Numbered from the stretch's first letter, positions 8,401-16,417 are shown. The stretch is 64,000 nt of DNA from Halomonas sp. HL-93 (GCF_900086985.1 NZ_LT593974.1:620001-684000); one strand, 5' to 3'. Notes: a model not told the origin generated them from the letters alone. Numbers and translations: made by a program.

Positions 8401-9009
8401 GTGGATTCCACAGACTTGATACTCATGATCGCCATTTTGTCGGTCTGGTTCAGCCTTAACTGTGGCTTGGTGTTGTTGTATTTGCTGCTCAACGGAGAAG
8501 CTCCGAAGTTCAGGTTCCGCTCTGCTAAGCGTTCTAAATCCTTGCCTGTTGCCCCGTCCAATTCAGCAGAGCCAGATGATGCGCCGGTTCTTGTGGATGA
8601 AAACGCTAGTGCGTGGGGGCTGTTTGTGATGTTTGATGAGCCGACGATGGCTAGCAATGAGCGCTTAAGCATCGTGCTTTTATCTTCTGGCGCGGTGTAT
8701 GAAAGCAGCACTAAGTCTTTCACCCTGGCGGGAGACTCACCCCGCAACCCGATTCATATTGCTAACGCCTACCCACCTGCCTCACTGCCTTCCTTCAACC
8801 AGGATAACGGTCAATTCCCTGTGAAGGGCGTGGCGTTGAAAATGATCAAGAAATCGCGTAGTGCCACGCCCAACAAACTTCAGCTGGTGCGCTTGGTAAA
8901 GTTAGCCAAAGAACTCGCACGGATTGGCGGAAAGGTCGTGGATGCCGACAAGCAACCAGTGACCCCCAGCGGTTTTCAAGCAGTGATCGACGGGAAGGCG
9001 AAAGTGTAG
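8401..9009 (+). CDS. One-TM protein with ZipA C-terminal-like domain (paralogue 1)
   Basis: 202 residues from a GTG start preceded by an AGAAGAGAA purine stretch. Residues ~6-30 form a membrane helix (ILMIAILSVWFSLNCGLVLL), then a short charged linker, then a domain from ~65 with WGLFVMFDEPTMASNERL, NPIHIANAYPPASLPSF, PVKGVALKMIKK and a final helix KELARIGGKVVDADKQPVTP. The order (strand, xIAN/SVAN-like, hydrophobic strand, ARxLAxxxGGxxxDxxxxPLT helix) is that of the FtsZ-binding C-terminal domain of the division protein ZipA. It is clearly paralogous to the gene at 11618: both share W-x-S-x-N in the helix, NP(I/L)xIANAYPP, and A-x-x-GG-x-(V/I)-(V/L)-DA. It lacks ZipA's long Pro/Gln linker. 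The function is unknown. Confidence 0.75.
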   Translation: MDSTDLILMIAILSVWFSLNCGLVLLYLLLNGEAPKFRFRSAKRSKSLPVAPSNSAEPDDAPVLVDENASAWGLFVMFDEPTMASNERLSIVLLSSGAVYESSTKSFTLAGDSPRNPIHIANAYPPASLPSFNQDNGQFPVKGVALKMIKKSRSATPNKLQLVRLVKLAKELARIGGKVVDADKQPVTPSGFQAVIDGKAKV

Positions 9010-9096
9010 GTGTTTCTCAGAAGTGGAGCAGTTGCTTAGAGTAGAGAGACAGCGCCTTATTTACCTGATTTTGTATGCGCTGTATGCCCCAAAAGC

Positions 9097-9513
9097 TCAA
9101 TGGAAAAAGAGGGCAGGGCTCACGCCAAAGCGTTTGGCGAGCGCCTCGATATGGCGGCGGGTAAGGTCGCGTCCCTTGCGGTTGAGTATTCTGGAAACCA
9201 GCGACTTGCTGCCTATTTCGGGTAGGTCTGCGACACCAAGCCCGTGCTGGTCCATCAGGGACCTGAGCATATCCACCGCATCCTGAGACTGAACACCGGC
9301 ATTGAACTCGGTAAATTCTTTGGAGGCATTTTCCCACTCCTCAATGGCATCGGTAAGGCGCTCAATAAGGGCGATATTGTTATCGACGTCGTCAATCAGC
9401 TCGCCGACCATGGTCAGCGCCTCTTGATACTCCGCCTCAGAGTGGATATGAGACAAGAACGGTACGGCGTGGAAAACAGCCTTGGCCTCTTCGAGGTAGG
9501 GGGTGGCATTCAT
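9097..9513 (-). CDS. higA: HigA-type antitoxin / HTH regulator
   Basis: 138 residues. The C-terminal half (from ~residue 75: SQDAVDMLRSLMDQHGLGVA, IGSKSLVSRILN, LTRRHIEALAKRFGVSP) is an Xre-type helix-turn-helix of the HigA kind. The N-terminal half is helical and acidic, as in the HigA partner of HigB toxins. It overlaps the 3' end of the higB remnant by four bases (9510-9513), the normal gene order for toxin-first HigBA systems. It probably binds its own promoter. It appears intact while its toxin does not, so it may now work only as an orphan antitoxin or regulator. Confidence 0.8.
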   Translation of the reverse strand: MNATPYLEEAKAVFHAVPFLSHIHSEAEYQEALTMVGELIDDVDNNIALIERLTDAIEEWENASKEFTEFNAGVQSQDAVDMLRSLMDQHGLGVADLPEIGSKSLVSRILNRKGRDLTRRHIEALAKRFGVSPALFFH

Positions 9514-9698
9514 TTATCGGCCTCCTTGGCATACCGACGACAAAGCTTGTCGTATTCGGAATGCGTAGTAATGTGCTTCACGTACAGAATCTGTTGCTCG
9601 AACGAGATAAACGCAATTAGTCTCAGGCCTGAGAAGATTGCCAAGCCACTAGCTTTCACGCGACCACTGAGCGAGCCGCCAGCTTTTATTGTATGCAA
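9510..9698 (-). pseudogene. higB: Truncated HigB toxin (mRNA interferase)
   Basis: A 62-codon frame whose second half, RLIAFISFEQQILYVKHI followed by THSEYDKLC, is the conserved C-terminal end of HigB_toxin family proteins, which are normally ~95-105 residues. The N-terminal half with the conserved ISKKxLRxFW and RAWYxxxxxAxW segments is missing, and the NIGGNKYRLI motif is reduced to LAIFSGLRLI. Upstream bases to 9750 give no in-frame continuation that restores it. I read it as a 5'-truncated toxin gene next to an intact antitoxin gene. A short but functional variant is less likely. Confidence 0.7.
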
Positions 9699-9821
9699 TA
9701 TTACTCGCCCCTGTGCCTCAAGCCCTTCCCCCCGCAGCCGATACTATAAAAGATAGGATGCATCTTAATCCCGCCAGGGTCGGCTTCACCATTATAAGTA
9801 TTACAATCAGCAGGTGATGCA

Positions 9822-11480
9822 ATGCTGGAGAAACTCCACAAGATCAATGTGAAATACACCCTGGCGTTTATCCTGGTGGCCTTGTCGCTGCTGGGCGTTG
9901 TAGTGGTCGATAGCCTGCTAGTCCAATCCATACGCGAGCGCATGACGGCGTTCAGCGGCTCGTTTAATCCGGCGGTGTCAGCGGTGCTCAATGCGGACCG
10001 TGATTTGTATCAGTCGCGGGTAGCAGAGCTTGAAGTGCTGCGCGAAGAATCGGGTAGTCAGGCGGCTAGCGCCCAGTACGACGATTACCTTGAAAATGCC
10101 GAGCAGGCGTATGACCGGATGCATGACTTCCTCACGTTACTGGACGCGTATCCGCAGGTGAGCGAGGGGCTTGAGCCGTTCGAGGATCGCTTTACGGCCT
10201 GGGAGGCGGCGTCCCTGCGTGTCTTTGAGCTTCATGCGGACGGCGAAGTTGACGCCGCTGAGGAGCAACTGGAAGGTGACTCGCTGACGGCCTTTAACTC
10301 CTTGCGTGAGCTATACAACATCGCCGGTGAAAGTGCTGATGCGCGTGGCTTGGCCCTTGAGGAAGAAACGCTGGCCCAGGTGGCCGTGCAGCAGCGCTGG
10401 GTGATGGGCTTCACCGCCTTGGTGCTCCTTGCCACATTGGTTATTGCCTTGATGGGGCCGAACCTGATGTCCCGGGCACTTCGTCAAGTCAGCGGTCGCA
10501 TTCGCGATATTACCCAGGGGGAGGGCGACCTGACGGCGCGCATTAATAGCCAGCGTCGCGACGAGATCGGCGAGCTGGCCCGCGAGTTTGATGGCTTCAT
10601 TGCCCGTATGGATGTCAGCTTCCAGGCGGTGCGAGATGGCGCCCGCAATGTCAATGTGGCATCGAATGAGATTGCCACCGGCAGTGAGGATCTCGCGTCG
10701 CGAACGGAAGAGCAAGCTTCGGCGCTGCAAGAGACGGCGTCCAGCATGGAGGAAATGTCCTCTATCGTCCGCCAGAACAGCGAGTCGGCCAGCAATGCCG
10801 ATACGCTTTCCAGTCAAGCCTCCGAAAAAGCCGAGAAGGGTGTCAAAGAGGTCCAGCACTCGGTGGCCTTGATGCGCGAGCTTGAGACCAGTTCGCGCCA
10901 GGTGGGTGAAATTGTCGAAGTCATCGATTCGATTGCCTTCCAGACTAATATCCTGGCGCTTAACGCCTCGGTCGAGGCGGCGCGTGCGGGCGAACATGGC
11001 CGTGGCTTTGCGGTGGTGGCCAGCGAAGTGCGCAACCTCGCCAGCCGCAGCGCGGACTCATCCAAAAAAATCCGTGAGATGATTACGGATATTAGTCAGC
11101 GCATCGCCAGCGGGGCCGAGCAAGCGGTACGCAGCGGCGAGGGCATTCAGGATACGGTAGAAGCCATCCGCCAAGTCTCGGGACTAATGAACGAGATTTC
11201 GCTGGCCGTACGCGAGCAGGAATCTGGTATTCAGCAGGTGGGCACGGCGCTAACACAGATGGATTCCGCCACGCAGCAGAACGTCACGCTGGTGTCGCAA
11301 ACCAGCGGCTCGGCGGCCTCCCTTCAGCAGGAGGCCAACCGCCTCACGCGCCTGGTGGATGCGTTCAAGCTGAGTGGCGATAGCTCAGATACCGCTTCTT
11401 CAGCGCTACCCAAGCCGGCTTCCCAGCAGGTAGCGCAGCGCAACCCGATGAAAAACGAACCTGAGTGGGAAGCTTTTTAG
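9822..11480 (+). CDS. Methyl-accepting chemotaxis protein
   Basis: 552 residues. A membrane helix at ~13-33, a periplasmic four-helix-bundle-type sensor region ~34-188, a second membrane helix ~191-211, a HAMP domain ~212-265 and the long cytoplasmic coiled coil follow. The signalling tip is conserved (DSIAFQTNILALNASVEAAR, then GEHGRGFAVVASEVR). The protein ends NEPEWEAF: the last five residues resemble the NWETF tether for CheR/CheB at the end of high-abundance E. coli receptors. The ligand cannot be read from sequence. The gene stands alone between the higBA remnant and a ZipA-like gene and has no che genes nearby. Confidence 0.9.
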   Translation: MLEKLHKINVKYTLAFILVALSLLGVVVVDSLLVQSIRERMTAFSGSFNPAVSAVLNADRDLYQSRVAELEVLREESGSQAASAQYDDYLENAEQAYDRMHDFLTLLDAYPQVSEGLEPFEDRFTAWEAASLRVFELHADGEVDAAEEQLEGDSLTAFNSLRELYNIAGESADARGLALEEETLAQVAVQQRWVMGFTALVLLATLVIALMGPNLMSRALRQVSGRIRDITQGEGDLTARINSQRRDEIGELAREFDGFIARMDVSFQAVRDGARNVNVASNEIATGSEDLASRTEEQASALQETASSMEEMSSIVRQNSESASNADTLSSQASEKAEKGVKEVQHSVALMRELETSSRQVGEIVEVIDSIAFQTNILALNASVEAARAGEHGRGFAVVASEVRNLASRSADSSKKIREMITDISQRIASGAEQAVRSGEGIQDTVEAIRQVSGLMNEISLAVREQESGIQQVGTALTQMDSATQQNVTLVSQTSGSAASLQQEANRLTRLVDAFKLSGDSSDTASSALPKPASQQVAQRNPMKNEPEWEAF

Positions 11481-11522
11481 ATGAGTTGTCAGTGCTCGAC
11501 CCGTCACGGGTCTGGGCCAAAA

Positions 11523-11550
11523 TTGATTTTCCTGGTTTTTGTTCGATAAT
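11523..11550 (+). promoter_or_regulatory. Putative sigma-70 promoter for the second ZipA-like gene
   Basis: TTGATT at 11523-11528 and GATAAT at 11545-11550 with 16 bases between. It lies after the chemoreceptor stop and ~70 bases before the ATG at 11618. A GC-rich hairpin (GCGCCCC/GGGGCGC, 11566-11587, 8-base loop) sits in the predicted 5' leader. Confidence 0.45.
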
Positions 11551-11617
11551 GAGAGGCTTTACATGGCGCCCCTGGGGGATGGGGCGCTCAGTTCCTCTTT
11601 CAGCAGGGAATCAACGC

Positions 11618-12310
11618 ATGGACCCGCATAAACTGGCGGTAGCCTTGGCCATTGCAGCAGGCTGGCTAAGTTTTAACAGTCTTATCCTCTCAATGTATTT
11701 CATACTAAGTAAAAGAGGGATATTGGAAGTCGACGGTTGGAAAATGGGCGAGTGGCTGAAGCTTGGGCGACGATTATCACCTGTTGCCGAGCGGGACGTA
11801 TTGCCATCCCGGTCGCCTGTCGCGGATATAAAGGTGAACACCTCCTCTACGCTACCTAGCCATGAAGATAGTGTAGAGGAGGTGGCTCCTGAAAAGGGCA
11901 AGGCTGGCGAATACAGCGCTGTGCATGTGCTTTTTGTCATGTATAGCCAGCCCAATATCGCAATCAATAAAAAACTCCAGCTGTGCTTACAAAACTGGGA
12001 GGCCCACTACGATGCCGATCTTAAGGTTTACATCGTGCCTGGGGTTACCCCGCAGAACCCGTTACGCATTGCCAACGCTTACCCGCCTGGGGAAATGCCT
12101 TCCCTGGAGGCTTTTCAGCAGACGGAAAACCTGATTAGCGGCGTGAGCGTGATACTCGAAAAGCCGAAGCGTAAGCGTGGTTTTGATAAGGTCCAGTTGG
12201 AAAAGCTTATCATCTTTACGCAACAATTAGCCGCCTTAGGCGGCGAGATACTCGATGCCCAGCGCCAAGTCGCTACGCTTAAAACGTTCAACGCTATACG
12301 GTACAAATAG
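11618..12310 (+). CDS. One-TM protein with ZipA C-terminal-like domain (paralogue 2)
   Basis: 230 residues from the ATG at 11618 (CAGGGAA upstream); an earlier in-frame start inside the chemoreceptor gene is rejected because it would precede the membrane helix with unrelated sequence. A membrane helix ~5-30 (ALAIAAGWLSFNSLILSMYF), a ~75-residue linker with acidic and Ser/Pro content, then a domain from ~100 with VHVLFVMYSQPN, NPLRIANAYPPGEMPSLEAF, ISGVSVILEKPK and a helix IFTQQLAALGGEILDAQRQ. Segment order and hydrophobic pattern match the ZipA C-terminal domain, which binds the FtsZ tail. It is a diverged copy of the gene at 8401. A real zipA is expected elsewhere, beside ligA. Function unknown; FtsZ binding is a hypothesis. 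Confidence 0.75.
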   Translation: MDPHKLAVALAIAAGWLSFNSLILSMYFILSKRGILEVDGWKMGEWLKLGRRLSPVAERDVLPSRSPVADIKVNTSSTLPSHEDSVEEVAPEKGKAGEYSAVHVLFVMYSQPNIAINKKLQLCLQNWEAHYDADLKVYIVPGVTPQNPLRIANAYPPGEMPSLEAFQQTENLISGVSVILEKPKRKRGFDKVQLEKLIIFTQQLAALGGEILDAQRQVATLKTFNAIRYK

Positions 12311-12370
12311 TCCACCAACGAGGCTGGCTGTATATTCAATAAAAGAATAAAAAGTGGCTTTAATATTCTT

Positions 12371-12399
12371 TTGTTCGCTTTTTTCGATGCGCTTAAAAT
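12371..12399 (+). promoter_or_regulatory. Putative sigma-70 promoter of the amino-acid ABC transporter
   Basis: TTGTTC at 12371-12376 and TAAAAT at 12394-12399, 17 bases apart, 79 bases before the ATG of the binding-protein gene. The surrounding 12330-12400 is clearly AT-richer than the flanking coding DNA. Confidence 0.5.
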
Positions 12400-12477
12400 A
12401 GCCATCATCAACGCCACATGGCTTTCTGTGCGGCTATTTGAATCGTCGGAATATCGACCTAACGAGGTAACAGATTC

Positions 12478-13248
12478 ATGCGACTAACACGCACGCTGAA
12501 TATGACCCTGGGCGCGTTTGCATTAAGCATTGCCAGCGGGTTATTTGCCGCCACTACCCAAGCCGATACGCTGAAGGTTGGCATGTCGGGCGGTTATTTC
12601 CCCTTTACCTTTGTGGAGCAAGACGAACTCAAAGGGTTTGAAGTCGATGTCATGAACGCCGTAGGTGAGATAACCGGCGATGACATCGAGTTCGTGACGG
12701 CAAGCTTTTCTGGCTTGGCCGGTATGCTGGAATCTGGACGGATCGATACGATTGCCAACCAGATTACGATAACTGAAGAGCGCCAAGCGAAGTATGCATT
12801 CACCTCACCGTATGTTTACGATGGTGCGCAGGTAGTGGTTCGGGCAGGTAACGACACCATTCAAGGCGTTGAGGACTTATCCGGTAAAAGCGTCGCCGTG
12901 AACCTCGGGTCTAATTTCGAGCAACTGCTACGTGAACTGCCCAATGCTGATGAAATCGATATCCGCACCTACGAGTCTAACGTCGAGCAGGACGTGGCGG
13001 TTGGCCGGGTGGATGCCTTCGTGATGGATCGAGTGAGTGCCAGCCAGGTCATTAGCGAGCGCAATTTGCCGCTTGAGTTGTCTGGGCAGCCATTCAATAC
13101 CATCGAAAATGCGCTACCGTTCCGTGATGATGAAGAAGGCCGTGCCCAGCGCGACCGTGTTGACGCAGCGCTCGAAGAACTGCGCGATAACGGAACGCTA
13201 GCGGATATATCGCAGAAATGGTTCGATACTGACATCACCCAACCATAA
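12478..13248 (+). CDS. Periplasmic amino-acid (cystine-type) ABC transporter binding protein
   Basis: 256 residues. A Sec signal peptide (~1-30, charged N-terminus, hydrophobic core, cleavage after TTQA) is followed by a family-3 solute-binding fold: KVGMSGGYFPFTF, LKGFEVDVMNAV, FSGLAGMLESGRIDTI, ITITEERQAKYAFTSPYVYD and VAVGRVDAFVMDR. The family carries polar amino acids; the ATPase and permease that follow are closest in form to the FliY/TcyJ-YecSC cystine importers, so L-cystine is the best guess, not a proven substrate. The gene is preceded by GAGG at a good distance and followed by a strong hairpin that should raise its level over the permease. Confidence 0.85.
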   Translation: MRLTRTLNMTLGAFALSIASGLFAATTQADTLKVGMSGGYFPFTFVEQDELKGFEVDVMNAVGEITGDDIEFVTASFSGLAGMLESGRIDTIANQITITEERQAKYAFTSPYVYDGAQVVVRAGNDTIQGVEDLSGKSVAVNLGSNFEQLLRELPNADEIDIRTYESNVEQDVAVGRVDAFVMDRVSASQVISERNLPLELSGQPFNTIENALPFRDDEEGRAQRDRVDAALEELRDNGTLADISQKWFDTDITQP

Positions 13249-13271
13249 TCGAGGCTCTCGCCTGTTGATGG

Positions 13272-13298
13272 CGGCCGTGGCAATGCCACGGCCGTTTT
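13272..13298 (+). terminator. Intra-operon terminator-like hairpin
   Basis: A perfect 10-bp stem CGGCCGTGGC / GCCACGGCCG with a 3-base AAT loop, followed by TTTT. It sits in the 69-base gap between the binding-protein stop and the permease start. Such hairpins commonly stop most transcripts or protect the upstream 3' end, giving more binding protein than membrane components. Confidence 0.75.
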
Positions 13299-13317
13299 GC
13301 TTATAAGCGACGTAACT

Positions 13318-13986
13318 ATGCTGAATGTGGAGTATATGTGGGGCCTGCTGCCGGTCCTGTTAAGGTATTTACCGTTAACGCTGCAGATGGCGACTATCGC
13401 CATGCTGTTTGCGCTGATTATCGCCTGTCTGTTAGCGGTAGTTCGAGTCTCGCGGATACCGGTGCTGAATGGTGGGGCACTGCTGTTTATTTCGTTCTTC
13501 CGCGGAACGCCGCTGCTGGTGCAGCTGTTTCTGTTTTACTACGGCCTACCGCAACTGATTGATGCGCTCATTTCCATTAATGGCGTGACCGCTGCCGTGC
13601 TGGGTCTAACGCTGCATTTCTCCGCGTACATGGCGGAATCCATTCGTGCGGCCATTGTAGGTATTGACCGGAGCCAGACCGAGGCGGCGCTTTCCATCGG
13701 CATGACCCAGTCGCAATTGATGCGCCGTATTATCCTGCCCCAGGCAACCCGTGTGGCAACGCCGACGCTGATGAATTATTTCATCGATATGATCAAGGCC
13801 ACCTCGCTGGCGTTTACCCTGGGTGTCACCGAGCTAATGGGCGCTACCCAAAAAGAGGCCTCAGGAAGCTTTCTCTATTTGGAAGCGTTCTTGCTAGTGG
13901 CGATTATTTACTGGGTGGTGGTGGAGGTACTCTCATGGGGCCAGCGCCGTCTGGAAACGTATCTGAATAAGGCGTATCAGCGATGA
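13318..13986 (+). CDS. Amino-acid ABC transporter permease
   Basis: 222 residues from the ATG at 13318 (a TTG seven codons earlier is in frame but overlaps the hairpin T-run region and is less likely). Several membrane helices; the SFFRGTPLLVQLFLFYYGLP signature of His/Glu/Gln/Arg/opine permeases and the ATPase-docking EAALSIGMTQSQLMRRIILP loop are clear. It forms the membrane channel for the importer with the ATPase encoded immediately downstream (4-base overlap). Confidence 0.9.
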   Translation: MLNVEYMWGLLPVLLRYLPLTLQMATIAMLFALIIACLLAVVRVSRIPVLNGGALLFISFFRGTPLLVQLFLFYYGLPQLIDALISINGVTAAVLGLTLHFSAYMAESIRAAIVGIDRSQTEAALSIGMTQSQLMRRIILPQATRVATPTLMNYFIDMIKATSLAFTLGVTELMGATQKEASGSFLYLEAFLLVAIIYWVVVEVLSWGQRRLETYLNKAYQR

Positions 13987-14738
13987 TCACTCTGGAATCT
14001 GTCAGCAAGCGATTTGGTCAGCAGCCAGTGTTTACAGACATCAATTTGCATTTAGACCAGGGTGAAATCATTGTCATTATCGGCCCATCGGGGACCGGTA
14101 AATCAACTCTGCTGCGCTGTATTAACTTTCTTGAACGCCCGGAAGCGGGGCATATCACGGTAGGCAACTTACGCGTCGATGCACGCCAAGTGAGCCGCGC
14201 CGATATTCTGGCACTGCGGCGAAGAACCGCCTTTGTGTTTCAGAACTATGGTCTGTTTGCGAACAAAACGGCGTTGGAAAACATTAGCGAAGGCATGATT
14301 GTGGTAGACAAGCTGCCCAAGGCTCAAGCCGACGCGCGGGCGAGGGATATTTTGGCGCGGATTGGCTTGGCGGATAAAGCGGATGCCTACCCGGCGTCGC
14401 TTTCCGGTGGCCAGCAGCAACGGGTTGGTATTGGTCGGGCGATGGCGGCCAATGCCGATGTGATTCTGTTTGATGAGCCTACTTCGTCGCTTGATCCCCA
14501 ATGGGTAGAGGAAGTGTTAAGCTTGATGAAGCAGTTGGCGGTAGAGCGGCAGACGATGATCGTCGTCACCCACGAGATGCAGTTCGCCCGTGACGTGGCG
14601 GATCGCGTGGTATTTATGGACGAGGGTGGTATTGTCGAGCAGGGCCCGCCCGAGGAACTGTTCACGGCACCCAAGGATGAGCGCACTCGCCACTTCCTGC
14701 GCAAGATTTTGGCGCCCATGGGGCAGACAGTGCCGTGA
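13983..14738 (+). CDS. Amino-acid ABC transporter ATP-binding protein
   Basis: 251 residues. Walker A GPSGTGKST near residue 37, Q-loop FVFQNYGLF near 83, signature LSGGQQQRVGIGRAM near 140, Walker B VILFDEPTSSLDP near 160 and the switch His in VVTHEMQFA. It is the ATPase of the preceding cystine-type importer. The ATG overlaps the permease stop by four bases. Confidence 0.92.
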   Translation: MITLESVSKRFGQQPVFTDINLHLDQGEIIVIIGPSGTGKSTLLRCINFLERPEAGHITVGNLRVDARQVSRADILALRRRTAFVFQNYGLFANKTALENISEGMIVVDKLPKAQADARARDILARIGLADKADAYPASLSGGQQQRVGIGRAMAANADVILFDEPTSSLDPQWVEEVLSLMKQLAVERQTMIVVTHEMQFARDVADRVVFMDEGGIVEQGPPEELFTAPKDERTRHFLRKILAPMGQTVP

Positions 14739-14760
14739 GTGTCGATAGCATTATGGTTTG

Positions 14761-14771
14761 CGAAAATTTCG
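14761..14771. promoter_or_regulatory. Inverted repeat before the HTH/PIN operon
   Basis: CGAAAATTTCG is an inverted repeat (CGAAA-A-TTTCG) overlapping the likely promoter, with TAATGC just downstream at 14773-14778 as a possible -10. Antitoxins of this kind usually repress their own promoter, so this is a plausible operator. Confidence 0.4.
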
Positions 14772-14823
14772 AATAATGCTACTCTGAAGGGTAAGTCCCT
14801 TGTGTTTTTTAGGAGGAGAGGCA

Positions 14824-15279
14824 ATGGTCTCGCTTACCGCCATGCTGCCCAGCCAAGAAGAGGCCGCGCTTGCTAAGCTATCAAGCCGGGAATTAGCTGC
14901 GTCTGTGGAAACAAAAGCCTCCACGCAGCAGGTAATGCTTTCCGGCAAGGATGGTCATGCGCATCACGTTGAAGTGCCCGTAAGCGCGCTTCGTTTGTTG
15001 GTAGATATTCTGACGGAGCTAGGTGAAGGTAATACCGTAAAGCTGATCCCTGTTCATGCAGAGATGACCACCCAGGAAGCGGCCGATTTGATGAATATGT
15101 CGCGTCCGACGTTTATCAAGTTATTGGACGAAGGAAATATTCCTTACCATCGAGTCGGGAATCGTCGCAAAGTTAAGTACACGGATGTGATGGCTTATAA
15201 GCAAGAGGTTGATCAGCAGCGGCTTGAAGCCCTTGATGAGCTGTCATCGCTGGATCAGTCACTCGGTCTGGGCTATTGA
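14824..15279 (+). CDS. Antitoxin with excisionase-type helix-turn-helix
   Basis: 151 residues from the ATG at 14824, which has an excellent AGGAGG site at 14811-14816. Residues ~82-130 (MTTQEAADLMNMSRPTFIKL, LLDEGNIPYHRVGNRRKVK) are a MerR/excisionase-type winged helix that binds DNA; the N-terminal region is helical and the last ~20 residues are acidic, as expected for a toxin-binding tail. It overlaps the PIN-domain gene at the TGATG junction, so it forms a typical antitoxin-first toxin-antitoxin pair and probably represses its own promoter. Codon use and composition differ little from neighbours. Confidence 0.85.
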   Translation: MVSLTAMLPSQEEAALAKLSSRELAASVETKASTQQVMLSGKDGHAHHVEVPVSALRLLVDILTELGEGNTVKLIPVHAEMTTQEAADLMNMSRPTFIKLLDEGNIPYHRVGNRRKVKYTDVMAYKQEVDQQRLEALDELSSLDQSLGLGY

Positions 15280-15851
15280 TGAGTTCGTATTACACAGTGG
15301 TTTACGATGCCTGTGTCCTTTATCCGGCGCCGTTAAGAAGCTTTCTCATTCATTTGGCAATAACCGATTTGTATCGTGCTCGTTGGTCGCGTCAAATACA
15401 TGAGGAATGGATGCGAAACCTGCTGGCTCAGCGTGATGACCTGTCATGGGAAAAGCTTGAGCGCGTTCGTGAGCTAATGGATAGGCACACACGCGATGCA
15501 GTCGTGGAAGGTTTTGAGTCTTTGATTGATGGGTTGACGTTGCCAGACCCAAATGACCGCCATGTGCTTGCTTGCGCTATTCATAGCGGGGCTGAGGCGA
15601 TTATTACCTTTAATCTCAAAGACTTTCCAGACGCTGTTCTGGCTCAGTACGATATTAGATCGATACATCCTGATGAGTTTTTATCGGACATGTTGGCGTT
15701 AAGTCCAGGTGATGTTATCCAGGCAGCTCAGCGCCATAGACAAAGCTTGAAGAGCCCACCCTTTAATGCCGAAGAATATCTTGATTTGCTATTAAATCAG
15801 CGGCTTCCTGAAACGGTCAGTGAGCTTAGGCGCTATCGTCTAATGCTTTGA
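15279..15851 (+). CDS. PIN-domain ribonuclease toxin
   Basis: 190 residues from the ATG at 15279 (a TTG one codon earlier is possible). The acidic active-site residues are in place: Asp in VYDACVLYP near residue 9, Glu in IHEEWMRN near 40, Asp in LPDPNDRHVLACAI near 88-92 and Asp in ITFNLKDFP near 112. PIN toxins cut RNA with Mg2+. The form with YDACVLYPAPLRSFL and an excisionase-type antitoxin is a recognised chromosomal VapC-like pair. A C-terminal ~60-residue extension (HPDEFLSDML, NAEEYLDLLL) goes beyond the minimal PIN fold. It looks complete. Confidence 0.85.
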   Translation: MSSYYTVVYDACVLYPAPLRSFLIHLAITDLYRARWSRQIHEEWMRNLLAQRDDLSWEKLERVRELMDRHTRDAVVEGFESLIDGLTLPDPNDRHVLACAIHSGAEAIITFNLKDFPDAVLAQYDIRSIHPDEFLSDMLALSPGDVIQAAQRHRQSLKSPPFNAEEYLDLLLNQRLPETVSELRRYRLML

Positions 15852-16135
15852 TGCTTAGCGTGGTGTGTTGGCGGCGGACTTTTTACGCTGTTGAAACACC
15901 CTAGCAAGCCCGCATTCTGCGTGATAGACTATGCCATCCTCTCAGACAAGACCCGTGAGCGGGCAGCTGAAATGAACTGCTCGCTACACTAATTTGGCCG
16001 GGCTATTGCACAAAAATAGCTGCCAAATCAATTGGTTGTTACGGAAGCGTCGTATTGTCCGAGTCGGCGTGCGACGAACACATAGTTAATCCGTTGCCCT
16101 TTAATCGGCAACCTTATTCTCCAAGGAGATACCCA

Positions 16136-16402
16136 GTGGCGAACAGCAAGCAAGCTCGCAAGCGCGCCCGTCAGGCCGAGAACCGTCGCGTCCTGAAAGC
16201 TAGCCAACGCAGCATGGTCCGCACCTACATCAAGCGTGTGATCAAAGCGATCAACACCGGTGACCATGGCAAGGCGATGGAAGAGTTCAAGGCAGCGCAG
16301 CCGGTCATCGACCGCATTGCGGATAAAGACGTGCTTTCCAAGAAGAAAGCCGCGCGTCTGAAAAGCCGCATGAACAAGCGCATTAAAGCACTGGCGGCGT
16401 AA
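16136..16402 (+). CDS. rpsT: 30S ribosomal protein S20
   Basis: 88 residues from a GTG at 16136 with AAGGAG at 16123-16128; the family is 86-88 long. ANSKQARKRARQAENRRV at the N-terminus, SMVRTYIKRVIKAI, and the C-terminal KKKAARLKSRMNKRIKAL are diagnostic. S20 binds 16S rRNA helices early in 30S assembly. E. coli rpsT also starts at a rare codon (TTG) and is autoregulated at translation, so the GTG here may be meaningful. Followed by a strong terminator. Confidence 0.97.
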   Translation: MANSKQARKRARQAENRRVLKASQRSMVRTYIKRVIKAINTGDHGKAMEEFKAAQPVIDRIADKDVLSKKKAARLKSRMNKRIKALAA

Positions 16403-16417
16403 GCCGGCAGGCGCCTT

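Noticed and set aside
8349..8747. A 132-codon minus-strand open frame
   Set aside because: Overlaps the ZipA-like gene, whose paralogue confirms the plus-strand frame.
10311..10997. A 228-codon minus-strand open frame
   Set aside because: Antisense to the HAMP and signalling region of the chemoreceptor; no support.
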